DNA of 64,000 nt from Salinicola rhizosphaerae (lineage in GTDB: Bacteria; Pseudomonadota; Gammaproteobacteria; Pseudomonadales; Halomonadaceae): assembly GCF_014652715.1 (NCBI RefSeq), contig NZ_BMZI01000008.1, forward strand, positions 115,281 through 179,280, in the 5' to 3' direction. Below are positions 7,756 to 15,500 of the stretch, piece after piece. The stretch's first letter is position 1, and every line of letters starts with the position of its first letter. The notes under the pieces were generated by a model, which was not told the DNA's origin, did no database searches, and saw only the letters and a list, made by a program, of their open reading frames with translations. The translations under genes and the position numbers were made by a program.

Positions 7756-8820
7756 TCAGGCGCTCTTGAGCGAAGCCATGTCGATGACGAAGCGGTATTT
7801 GACGTCACCCTTCTGCATGCGATCCCAGGCTTCGTTGATCTGATCGATGTTGATCATCTCGACGTCGCAGGTGATGCCATTCTCGGCACAGAAATCGAGC
7901 ACTTCCTGGGTTTCCGGCATGCCGCCGATCAGCGAGCCGGCCAGCACGCGGCGACGGAAGATCAGATTGGCGCCGGAGACGGCAGGCTCGAGCGGCTCGA
8001 GCAGACCGACCAGGATGTGCGTGCCATCGGGCTTGAGCGCGGCCAGATACGGGTTGATGTCGTGCTGGACCGGAACGGTGTCGAGCATGAAGTCGTAGGT
8101 TTCGGCGACCGCTGCCATCTCATCGTCGTTGGTCGAGATGACCACGTGATCGGCGCCCTGCTTTTTCGCCTCGGCCTTCTTCGACTCGGAGCGGGTGAAC
8201 AGCGTGACCTCGGCCCCTAACGCCTTGGCCAGCTTGACGCCCATGTGGCCGAGACCGCCCATGCCGATCACGCCGACCTTGTGCCCCGGCTTGACGCCGT
8301 AGTGCTTGAGTGGCGAATAGGTGGTGATGCCGGCACACAGAATCGGCGCGGCTGACTTGAGATCGATGCCATCCGGCATCTTCACGACAAAACGCTCGCT
8401 CACCACGACCTTGTCGGAGTAACCGCCCTGCGTCAGCGTGCCGTCGTGCTTGTCGGGGCTGCCGTAGGTCATCACGAAGCCTTCGGCGCAGTAGTTCTCG
8501 AGGCCATCGTTGCACGCCTTGCACTGACGGCAGGAGTCCACCATGCAGCCCACGCCCACGAGATCGCCGACCTGATGGTTCTTGACCTCGCCGCCGACGG
8601 CGGTCACGCGACCGACGATCTCGTGCCCCGGAATGACCGGATAGGAGGCCATACCCCAGTCATCGCGGGCGAAGTGCAGGTCACTGTGACAAACACCGCA
8701 GTAGAGAATCTCGATCGAGACGTCGTCCGGCCGCGGCGCACGGCGCTCGAAGTTCCACAGTTCGAGCGGACTGGAATCGGAATGGGCAGCGTAGCCCTTT
8801 GCAGGTGTCGCGGTAGTCAT
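7756..8820 (-). CDS. Zinc-dependent NAD(P) alcohol dehydrogenase, YahK-like
   Basis: A 354-residue medium-chain dehydrogenase/reductase of the cinnamyl-alcohol-dehydrogenase group, related to E. coli YahK, which reduces a broad range of aldehydes with NADPH. Visible motifs are the catalytic zinc ligands in YCGVCHSDLHFARDDW and PGHEIVGRV, the structural zinc cysteines in SCRQCKACNDGLENYC, and the nucleotide-binding loop GMGGLGHMGVKLAKALG. The ATG at 8820 has AGGA nine bases upstream; the frame is open to 8895 but the extra residues do not fit the family. An AraC-type regulator is transcribed divergently and is the likely controller. The physiological substrate is unknown. Confidence 0.88.
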   Translation of the reverse strand: MTTATPAKGYAAHSDSSPLELWNFERRAPRPDDVSIEILYCGVCHSDLHFARDDWGMASYPVIPGHEIVGRVTAVGGEVKNHQVGDLVGVGCMVDSCRQCKACNDGLENYCAEGFVMTYGSPDKHDGTLTQGGYSDKVVVSERFVVKMPDGIDLKSAAPILCAGITTYSPLKHYGVKPGHKVGVIGMGGLGHMGVKLAKALGAEVTLFTRSESKKAEAKKQGADHVVISTNDDEMAAVAETYDFMLDTVPVQHDINPYLAALKPDGTHILVGLLEPLEPAVSGANLIFRRRVLAGSLIGGMPETQEVLDFCAENGITCDVEMINIDQINEAWDRMQKGDVKYRFVIDMASLKSA

Positions 8821-8929
8821 GTCACATCGTCCTGATTGATGAATACAGTGGATCAGTCGCCCGAAAGTCTGGTTCATGACCCCGTGATGCGCCATGCCGA
8901 ATGCTGTACAACGGCTGCCATATCCTCTT

Positions 8930-8990
8930 TAAAATCGACGTTTTGTTACTGTATAACTTAAATAACGTGCATAATACGATGATATCCGCC
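8930..8990. promoter_or_regulatory. AT-rich divergent promoter region
   Basis: An AT-rich island in otherwise GC-rich DNA, between the YahK-like gene and the araC-type gene. It contains TATAAC and CATAAT, either of which could serve as a -10 element. The two promoters and any AraC-type operator are probably here, but I cannot fix their exact positions. Confidence 0.35.
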
Positions 8991-9025
8991 AACCCGGCGC
9001 CTTCTCTGCGATGCGAGGAATTGCC

Positions 9026-9955
9026 ATGCTCGAACACTCCATTCCGCCGATGCTTCGCGATCGACAGGTCTCGGATGCCGGCCGCGCCGGAACGCTTCCT
9101 TCCGAGGATTGGGCTACCAGGCTCGCCTCGACACTCGAGCCACTGGTCCAGCAGGAGGGGTTTTCCGAGACCGCCATCGACGGCGTCCGGCTGATCGCGT
9201 CCCGCTGTAGTCACCCACGCACGCCGCTGATCTACGAACCCGGGTTATTCTTCATCGCCCAGGGCGACAAGATCGGCTATCTCGAAGGTCGCACCATCCA
9301 TTACGGCCCCGGCAACTACCTGGTCCAGGCCATGCCGCTGCCTTTCGAGTGCGAGACACTGGCACGCCCGGATGCGCCGCTGCTGGGCATCTCCATTGCC
9401 GTCGATCCGCTGACGCTGAGCGAGCTGGTACACCAGATGCCGACGAGCCTGTCGGATGACGACGCAGCCCCCATGGCCGCCGTGGCGCTGGATCGCACGA
9501 TGGCAGAGGCCGTGCAGCGCCTTGCCGATTGCCTGCACGACGAGGCCGCGAGTCGCGCGCTCGGCGCGGGCCGCGTGCGCGAGGTGCTGTTCGCGGCGCT
9601 CAACGGCCCCCAGGGCCAATCTCTGCGCCAGCTCGTCCAGCGACAGGGCCACTACGCCCGGATTGCCGAGTCGCTCGACTATCTCCATCGCCACTTCGCC
9701 GCACCGCTGACGGTCGAGGCACTGGCCGCCCGCGCCAACATGAGTGCCTCGCACTTTCATCACCACTTCAAGCGGGTGACGCAGGTCTCGCCGGTACAGT
9801 ATCTCAAGCGGCTACGGCTGCTGCGGGCGCGGGTGCTGCTGTCTCAGCAGCGGGTCAACGTGGCCCGGGCAGCCAGCGAGGTGGGCTACCGCAGCACCTC
9901 GCAGTTCAGCCGCGAGTACAAGCGCTATTTCGGTGTCAGCCCTTCGCAGGACTAA
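9026..9955 (+). CDS. AraC-family transcriptional regulator
   Basis: A 309-residue regulator with an N-terminal AraC_N-type cupin domain (residues about 30-185, including PLIYEPGLFFIAQGDK) and a C-terminal pair of helix-turn-helix motifs (residues about 210-305, with LTVEALAARANMSASHFHHHFKRVT split over the first helix pair, then VARAASEVGYRSTSQFSREYKRYFG). The family usually activates adjacent oxidoreductase genes in response to small molecules. It is divergent from the YahK-like dehydrogenase, so it probably controls that gene. The ATG at 9026 is chosen over 9011 because a GAGGA lies at good distance. Confidence 0.88.
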   Translation: MLEHSIPPMLRDRQVSDAGRAGTLPSEDWATRLASTLEPLVQQEGFSETAIDGVRLIASRCSHPRTPLIYEPGLFFIAQGDKIGYLEGRTIHYGPGNYLVQAMPLPFECETLARPDAPLLGISIAVDPLTLSELVHQMPTSLSDDDAAPMAAVALDRTMAEAVQRLADCLHDEAASRALGAGRVREVLFAALNGPQGQSLRQLVQRQGHYARIAESLDYLHRHFAAPLTVEALAARANMSASHFHHHFKRVTQVSPVQYLKRLRLLRARVLLSQQRVNVARAASEVGYRSTSQFSREYKRYFGVSPSQD

Positions 9956-10029
9956 TCACCGCCGCCACGCGATGCGCGCGCGGAGGCTGCCCGCAGCCAG
10001 GGCAAAGCGGCCAGGTCACCAGCGTGAAA

Positions 10030-10767
10030 TCACAGCAGACCGAGAACCCCGCGGACCAGGTAGTACCCGCCAACCACGGTGACGATCCAGCGTGTCCAGG
10101 TGCGAAATCCCGTGTCGGTGAGGCGAGAAAGCAGCAGATTTCCGCTGCGCGTGCCGAGAAAGGCGATCGGGATGCCCAGAAGGACCCAGCCCCACTCGCC
10201 CGGCCCTAGCACCAGCGCCGCGCGCCAGTAAAAGACGATCTTCAGGGCGTGGGAGATCACCTGAATGATCGCCTTGGACGCGACCACCGTACGCCGGTCG
10301 AGCTGGGTGCGGATGAAGCCGATATCGATCGTCGGCCCCGAAACGCCGACGGCGATGGTCAAACCGCCGGAGATGATGCCGCAGACCACGGCGTGCGACG
10401 GCCGGGCAACGTTGAAGTGAAACCAGCGCTTGGGAATCCAGACCATGATCGGCATCAGTCCGAGCACGATCAGCACCACGGTCTCGCTGGGGTGATACTC
10501 GACCAGCGCCAGCACCAGGGCCGCAATTCCCACGCCCACGGCGATGCCAGCGACGATGCGCCAATCGATATAGCGTCGCGATAGCCAGGCCCGCGACGCA
10601 TTCGAGGAGAGCTGGATCACCCCATGCACCGCAATGGCCGTCGCTGGCGGCAACCAGGCGAGCAGAAACCCCAGCAGGATGAGTCCGCCGGCCATGCCGA
10701 AGACGCCGGAGAGCAGTGCCGTGCAGAACACGACGACGAGAAACAGCAGAGAAACCGTTAGCGCCAT
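10030..10767 (-). CDS. TauE/SafE-family membrane permease
   Basis: A 245-residue inner membrane protein with about eight hydrophobic helices. The N-terminal repeat has LSGVFGMAGGLILLG and the C-terminal half has GLTIAVGVSGPTIDIGFI, the paired glycine-rich motifs of the TauE/SafE (DUF81) family. Members export sulfite, sulfoacetate or related organic anions, or import small acids. No sulfur-metabolism gene lies beside it, so the substrate stays open. Its 3' end converges with the AraC regulator gene. Confidence 0.82.
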   Translation of the reverse strand: MALTVSLLFLVVVFCTALLSGVFGMAGGLILLGFLLAWLPPATAIAVHGVIQLSSNASRAWLSRRYIDWRIVAGIAVGVGIAALVLALVEYHPSETVVLIVLGLMPIMVWIPKRWFHFNVARPSHAVVCGIISGGLTIAVGVSGPTIDIGFIRTQLDRRTVVASKAIIQVISHALKIVFYWRAALVLGPGEWGWVLLGIPIAFLGTRSGNLLLSRLTDTGFRTWTRWIVTVVGGYYLVRGVLGLL

Positions 10768-10904
10768 GCAGGGTTCGGACCGGTGGTTGAGTGGAAATTC
10801 CGAGCGGCGATCTATACTGCGGGACGCATTGTCATGGACGGGGCATCCGCCGCGGTGATCACGCCCGCCCTGTCTTCACATTCACGGCTGAAGGAGCGCT
10901 CGTC

Positions 10905-11333
10905 ATGCGCCATCTCCTGCTCACCCAACGTCACGCCCTGGGATTTTCCGCTATCGCGATCGCGTTGGCGTCCGCCGCCGCTCACGCCTCGAGCGATGAT
11001 GCCTGGGAAGCGCAGCGCCAGGATCTCGTCGCGCAGTGCGAGGATGCCAGCCAGTTCCCGGATGCAGCCCCCGCGGGAGAGCCGGTGATCTTCGACGACG
11101 AGGCGGGCATGACCGCCCTGCTGATTCAGGGCCACTACCCGCAGGCACATATGAACGGTCAGGCCGGTCAGGAACTCTGCCTCTATCTGCGCGCCAGTCA
11201 GGAGGTCTACATCGCCGACGCCGACAAGCTGGCAATCGGCTCTGACGCCCTGCCGAGCACGCCGACCGATGCGATGAACGCCTCTCCCGACGCCGCCGCC
11301 GCCGCGAGTGACGACACCCCCGCGTCACCGTGA
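10905..11333 (+). CDS. Hypothetical secreted protein, 142 aa
   Basis: I do not recognise the family. The protein has a Sec signal peptide (hydrophobic ALGFSAIAIALASAAAHA), then a short domain with two cysteines (AQCEDASQF and ELCLYLRASQEVYIAD) that could form a disulfide, and a low-complexity Ala/Asp/Pro-rich tail. The ATG at 10905 is chosen over upstream starts in the same frame because AAGGAG lies eight bases before it and the signal peptide begins there. It is monocistronic between the divergent TauE/SafE gene and a convergent acetyltransferase. Confidence 0.6.
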   Translation: MRHLLLTQRHALGFSAIAIALASAAAHASSDDAWEAQRQDLVAQCEDASQFPDAAPAGEPVIFDDEAGMTALLIQGHYPQAHMNGQAGQELCLYLRASQEVYIADADKLAIGSDALPSTPTDAMNASPDAAAAASDDTPASP

Positions 11334-11371
11334 GGCCGCGGGCAGTGCGCGTCTCACGCCGGTCTGTGCCG

Positions 11372-11902
11372 TTATCGCGACCGCGCTTCGGGATGCTCGG
11401 GCGTCGTCAGCAGTTTCTGGTAGAAAGCCAGGTCGAGCCAGCGGCCGAACTTGAACCCCGCCTCGCGCACGGTACCGGCTCGCTCGAAGCCGAGCTGCTC
11501 ATGTAGCGAAATGCTGCCGGCATTGGCGGCATCGATGCCGGCAACGAGCGTGTGGTACTGCTGCTGCTCGGCGCGAACGATCAGGGCCTCCATCAGCACC
11601 CGGGCGACGCCACGGCGGCGAAAATCGACATCGACGTAGACCGAATGTTCGATGCTGTAACGGTAAGCCGCGTGGGGACGGAAGGCGCCGTAACTGGCAA
11701 AGCCCATCAGCCGTCCGCTCTCCTCGTCCACGGCGCCGAGCACCGGGTAGTCGGCGTCGCGCTTGGCGTGAAACCAGCCTTCCACATAAGCCAGCGTTCG
11801 CGGCTGATATTCGTAGAGCGCGGTGGTGTTGAGAATGGCGTGGTTGAAGATCGCCAGCACCGCATCGCCATGCGCCGAGAACTCACAGTCGATCAAGCGC
11901 AT
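11372..11902 (-). CDS. GNAT-family N-acetyltransferase
   Basis: A 176-residue acetyl-CoA-dependent transferase of the phosphinothricin/methionine-sulfone acetyltransferase (YncA/MddA) type. It begins with an IFNHAILNTTALYEYQPRT segment typical of that subgroup. The acetyl-CoA pyrophosphate loop is in DVDFRRRGVARVLMEAL, and NAGSISLHEQLGFERAGTVREAG follows as in family members. These enzymes acetylate amino-acid analogues such as methionine sulfone; the real substrate here is not shown by the sequence. Confidence 0.85.
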   Translation of the reverse strand: MRLIDCEFSAHGDAVLAIFNHAILNTTALYEYQPRTLAYVEGWFHAKRDADYPVLGAVDEESGRLMGFASYGAFRPHAAYRYSIEHSVYVDVDFRRRGVARVLMEALIVRAEQQQYHTLVAGIDAANAGSISLHEQLGFERAGTVREAGFKFGRWLDLAFYQKLLTTPEHPEARSR

Positions 11903-11989
11903 GACATCTCCCCTTCGACCAAAAAGCGCTGCCGACGGTACCTGGCCGCCAACGCCCGCGCAGGACGAAACGGTCGCTCAGGCGGTTGC

Positions 11990-12433
11990 TCAGTAAAGTG
12001 CATTGGCTGTCAGCTCCGCCAGCGGATTGGATTCGTCATCCTCGAGGATCAGCCGGTCGCCGACAATCTCGTAGCGCGCCACCCGACCGAGGCTCTCCAT
12101 CCAGCGCTGCTCCTGAGTCATGAGCGCGGCGGCGCACGCCATGCGGGTCGAGGCGAGCGAAGAGAGCGTGATCGCCTCATCCCGCGTCTCGAAGCCCGCC
12201 GTCAGGCGGTTGCAGCCGGTCGAACCCATCAGCCGATGATGGCGGTCGAACACCAGGTGCGGCTCGCGCTCGTTATCGCCCACCACGACGTCCTTGCCGT
12301 CGAGCTGCGCGAGCTTCCAGTAGGTGCCGATCAGCGGCTCGGTGGGCGGCTCTTGCCCGCCATCGGCGGCGCAGCCAGCAAGCACGAGCGAGGCCAGAAG
12401 CAGCCCCGCGCCAAGAGAAGCGATCTCTTTCAC
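11990..12433 (-). CDS. META-domain lipoprotein (HslJ-like)
   Basis: A 147-residue lipoprotein with a type II signal and lipobox LVLAGC, followed by one META domain: GTYWKLAQLDGKDV, LVFDRHHRLMGSTGCNRLTAGFE and ALMTQEQRWMESLGRVARYEI. The domain is shared with HslJ, linked in E. coli to heat and novobiocin tolerance, but its molecular role is unclear. The mature protein is expected to be anchored in the outer membrane. It lies downstream of dacB on the same strand, separated by a hairpin. Confidence 0.82.
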   Translation of the reverse strand: MKEIASLGAGLLLASLVLAGCAADGGQEPPTEPLIGTYWKLAQLDGKDVVVGDNEREPHLVFDRHHRLMGSTGCNRLTAGFETRDEAITLSSLASTRMACAAALMTQEQRWMESLGRVARYEIVGDRLILEDDESNPLAELTANALY

Positions 12434-12510
12434 GATGCAGATCTCGTCAATGTCGCGGTAACGACCGCGACGCGTGAATAAGAAGATGGCGAGGATCGAG
12501 AGGACAATAG

Positions 12511-12538
12511 ATTGCGCGAGCGGCCCGCGTCGCGCAAT
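12511..12538. terminator. Stem-loop between dacB and the META lipoprotein gene
   Basis: ATTGCGCGA pairs perfectly with TCGCGCAAT across a ten-base loop. It lies 30 bases after the dacB stop in the minus sense. The following sequence is only weakly T-rich, so it may be a terminator or an mRNA-stabilising hairpin. Confidence 0.45.
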
Positions 12539-12568
12539 GCATCCGCCCCACGGACCGCTCGCCCAGGA

Positions 12569-14017
12569 TCAGTGGTTCTCGATCATCGCCGTAACATCGT
12601 CGGCGATCAGCGGCAGTGTCTGGCGCCAGGAGAGATACGGCGTCGAGGCAGTGCCGTTGACCAGCACCGAGAAGCTGCCCCAGCGACCGCTTTCGGTGCG
12701 GAAGTAGCCAGCGATGGCGCGAACGGTCACCGGCTCGTTGAGTGTCCCCGTCTTGAGCATCACGTGATCCTGGAAGGTCTGACTGCCGCGGCGGATGAAG
12801 TGCATCGGGCCGTTGGTCGGCACCTGCATGCCCGCCACGAAGGTCGGAAATAGCGAGGCGCGGCCGTACATTGCCGCCAGCAGGGCGTTGACGTCCTGCG
12901 CCGAGACCCGGTTCTCCGGCGTCAGGCCACTGCCGCTGCGCAGTGTGACCGGCCCGGAACCCGACAGGCCCGCAGCGAACTGCTCGAGCACATGCCCCGC
13001 ACTCGGCAGGCTCTGCTGGGAACCGGCGGTCAGGTCCATCGCCAGCGTATCGGCCATGAAGTTATTCGAATAATTGAGCGTGCGCAGCAGCAGCTCCTGC
13101 AGCGGTTTGCCCTCCACCGCCGCCAGCGGCTTGGCGCTGATCGGCGGCGGCTGCTGACTGACCGTGTAGCCGCCGCCGATCTGGATGCCGGCCTGCGAGA
13201 GCAGCGAGTAGAGTGTCTGCCCCGTCTGATCCGCCGGATTGGAGCTCGACTTGTAGACCGGGCGCGGATAGGTACCGGCGGGAATCTGGCCGCTGACGCG
13301 CAGCGTATCGCCGCTGCTATCGGTCACGCGCTTGGCGTAGAGACTGGCCGCCTGCCCCGCAGCGACGGTCTTGACGTCGTTGTCGATCCGCAGGGTCGGC
13401 GCCACCGTGTCGCAGCTGGTGATATGCGCCGGCTGACCGACCTGGGCCGGCATCACCGTGGCGCACCAGCTGGCGTAGTTGACCGCCGCCGAGGAGAGCA
13501 GCGCCCCATAGGCGTTGGTGCCCTCGGTCTGCGTCTTGCAGCGATCGGTGGTTTCGCAGCCGACCGGGCCGAAGCGCCACTGGCTGACGACCAGCTGCCC
13601 GTCGATGCGATGAATGCCGCGCTCGCGCAGTTTCTGGATCAAGAGCCACAGCTCTTCGGAGGTCAGCGCCGGGTCACCGCCGCCATCGAGCACCAGATCG
13701 CCGTGCAGCACGCCGTCGCTGCCGACATCGCCAGTAGAAACCAGGCGCGTGGTGAAGCGGTGCTGCGGGCCCCAGCGGTCGAGCGATGCGGCAGCCGTGT
13801 AGAGTTTGGTCACCGATGCCGGCGACAGCGGCTGGGTCGGGTTGAGCGCGCCCAGCACGTCGCCGCTATCCAGGAGCCGGGCCTGGGCGCTGATCACGAA
13901 GCCCTTGTCGGCCAGTTTGGCGACGTGATCGAAGCCGGCCGCCTGGGCAGCGAAGGAGAGACAGGTAAGAGAGAGAACGGAGGTAACCAGACAACTTCGA
14001 ATCAACCATCGCCGCAT
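12569..14017 (-). CDS. dacB: D-alanyl-D-alanine carboxypeptidase/endopeptidase (PBP4)
   Basis: A periplasmic penicillin-binding protein of the S13 peptidase family that trims peptidoglycan stem peptides and cleaves crosslinks. The 482-residue precursor has a signal peptide (cleavage after AQA). Its active-site motifs are SVTK (nucleophile Ser68, Lys71), SNN in LNYSNNFMAD, and KTG in MLKTGTLNEP. The large insertion between the first two motifs, characteristic of PBP4, is present and includes cysteines in GCETTDRCKTQTEG. The frame is open to 14083, but the ATG at 14017 starts the signal peptide and is preferred. Confidence 0.92.
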   Translation of the reverse strand: MRRWLIRSCLVTSVLSLTCLSFAAQAAGFDHVAKLADKGFVISAQARLLDSGDVLGALNPTQPLSPASVTKLYTAAASLDRWGPQHRFTTRLVSTGDVGSDGVLHGDLVLDGGGDPALTSEELWLLIQKLRERGIHRIDGQLVVSQWRFGPVGCETTDRCKTQTEGTNAYGALLSSAAVNYASWCATVMPAQVGQPAHITSCDTVAPTLRIDNDVKTVAAGQAASLYAKRVTDSSGDTLRVSGQIPAGTYPRPVYKSSSNPADQTGQTLYSLLSQAGIQIGGGYTVSQQPPPISAKPLAAVEGKPLQELLLRTLNYSNNFMADTLAMDLTAGSQQSLPSAGHVLEQFAAGLSGSGPVTLRSGSGLTPENRVSAQDVNALLAAMYGRASLFPTFVAGMQVPTNGPMHFIRRGSQTFQDHVMLKTGTLNEPVTVRAIAGYFRTESGRWGSFSVLVNGTASTPYLSWRQTLPLIADDVTAMIENH

Positions 14018-14094
14018 GATGACTTTCTCGCGCCAGAGATCGGGATTGAAAAACAGGAGAAACGACCACGCGCAGCGTATCAATCAATTCAGTC

Positions 14095-14424
14095 TCAGTG
14101 CGACGAGATGCGTGAGAAAATTTGAATGACGCCAACGCCGGCGATGATCAGTCCCATGCCCAGCAGTGCCGGAAAATCGGGTTTCTCGCCGTAAACGAAG
14201 ATACCGATCAGCGTGACCAGCACGATGCCGAGCCCGGCCCATATCGCATAGGTGATGCCGACCGGTAGCGTGCGCAGCACCAGCGACAGCGCATAGAACG
14301 AAAAGGCATACCCCAGCACGACGATGACACTGGGCAGCGGCCGCGAGAACCCGGCAGAAGCCTTGAGCGAAGTCGTCGCGATCACCTCCGCCAGGATGGC
14401 GAGCGCCAGCAGGAGATAACTCAT
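14095..14424 (-). CDS. Small multidrug resistance (SMR) family transporter
   Basis: A 109-residue, four-helix proton-coupled exporter of the EmrE/Qac/SugE family. The essential membrane glutamate is Glu13 in ILAEVIATTSLKAS, and helix 3 has the expected GITYAIWAGLGIVL. The AEVIATTSLK form resembles the drug-exporting (Qac) subgroup more than Gdx/SugE guanidinium exporters, so quaternary ammonium compounds are likely substrates. Its ATG overlaps the stop of the upstream methyltransferase gene as ATGA, so the two are co-translated. Confidence 0.9.
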   Translation of the reverse strand: MSYLLLALAILAEVIATTSLKASAGFSRPLPSVIVVLGYAFSFYALSLVLRTLPVGITYAIWAGLGIVLVTLIGIFVYGEKPDFPALLGMGLIIAGVGVIQIFSRISSH

Positions 14425-15119
14425 GGCCGCGCCCCCGCCATGTGGGCGTCGAAGCGCCCCGCTCCCAGGTCCACTTCCAGCCACCACAGCGTCTGTCCGC
14501 TCTCGACGTATTTCTGCTCGAAGGGCGTCAGGAACTCACCGGCCGGGTCGAACTCGCGCGGTGCTGGCCGATGCCCCGTCAGCAGCTCGACGGCCATCGC
14601 GAATTCCGAGACGTAGATCGACCAGTTGGAGCGCAGTTCGAGCCGCCCTCCCAGCGCCAGCACGGTCGGGAAAACCGGGTGCCCGTGCCAGCGACGCTTG
14701 AGCTGCGTGCTCTTGGGATAAGGATTGGGGTACAGCAGATAGTGGCGCGCCGGCCGCCAATCGGCCTCTCGCGCCAGTCGCCAGAAGTCGACCAGATCCG
14801 CTCGCACCAGCAGCGCATTGTCGCCAATCGCGCCGTGATCTCGCGACAGTCGCTTTTCGCTGCGGTCGACACCGATGACGGCGTGGTCGGGAAAGCGCTG
14901 GGCCAATCGCCGCGTCGACAGCCCGACACCGCAACCGGCATCCAGGATCAGCGGTCGATGCTGGTCCGCCAGCCAGCGCTCGGCCTGCGCGAAGGCGAGT
15001 CGGGTATGTTCGGCGGATGGCCGACGCCACTCCCCGTCACGCGCCCGCAGAACGCGACGCTCGAGATCCTGGTGCGGGCCGAGCTGCGAAGAGGAGATGG
15101 TGCGCGAGGCTGCTTGCAT
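14421..15119 (-). CDS. TrmB-like SAM-dependent methyltransferase
   Basis: A 232-residue class I methyltransferase resembling TrmB, which makes m7G46 in tRNA. Motif I is LDAGCGVGLSTRRLA, followed by IGVDRSEKRL and ALLVRADLVDFW. The TrmB signature FPDPWPKxxxxKRR appears in altered form as YPNPYPKSTQLKRRW, and the C-terminal FLTPFEQKYVESGQ resembles the TrmB substrate-binding end. The changes, with a long N-terminal extension, suggest a diverged paralogue rather than canonical TrmB. It precedes and overlaps the SMR gene. The tRNA substrate is an inference from family only. Confidence 0.75.
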   Translation of the reverse strand: MQAASRTISSSQLGPHQDLERRVLRARDGEWRRPSAEHTRLAFAQAERWLADQHRPLILDAGCGVGLSTRRLAQRFPDHAVIGVDRSEKRLSRDHGAIGDNALLVRADLVDFWRLAREADWRPARHYLLYPNPYPKSTQLKRRWHGHPVFPTVLALGGRLELRSNWSIYVSEFAMAVELLTGHRPAPREFDPAGEFLTPFEQKYVESGQTLWWLEVDLGAGRFDAHMAGARP

Positions 15120-15500
15120 GGTGGTCCACGATCGAGGTGAAGAGAGGATGAGTGGCGTCGAGATTGGCGATCGTCATCGACGCCCTCGCCCCGGCGACAG
15201 AGCCGCGCATTGTAGCATCCGAGGCCAGCCTGCTCTCCGGCGCCCGAACTCCGACCTGAGCCATGACCTGAGCCTGTAGCTGCGCCGCGGCATGACGCCG
15301 CGTGCGCGCAGGTGTATCATCCGAGCCCACATTCAGCCAATCCTGGCAATACGGCCTTCGATGGCATGCGCGAGCGACGTTGCCCGTCGGCGCGACGTCG
15401 GCGACTCTGCGCCTCCCGGCCCGAGAGGCCCTTTCATCGCAGTCGCGCCATCCCCATGTCATCAGGCATCGATTGCCCCAATGTTCACGAGGGACGTGGC
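15120..15500. other. Non-coding region between the trmB-like gene and fabY
   Basis: About 380 bases separate these divergent genes. No conserved ORF or RNA gene is recognisable. The region must hold the promoters for both directions. Frames continuing upstream of fabY are open but their codon use looks random, supporting the fabY start at 15501. Confidence 0.5.
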
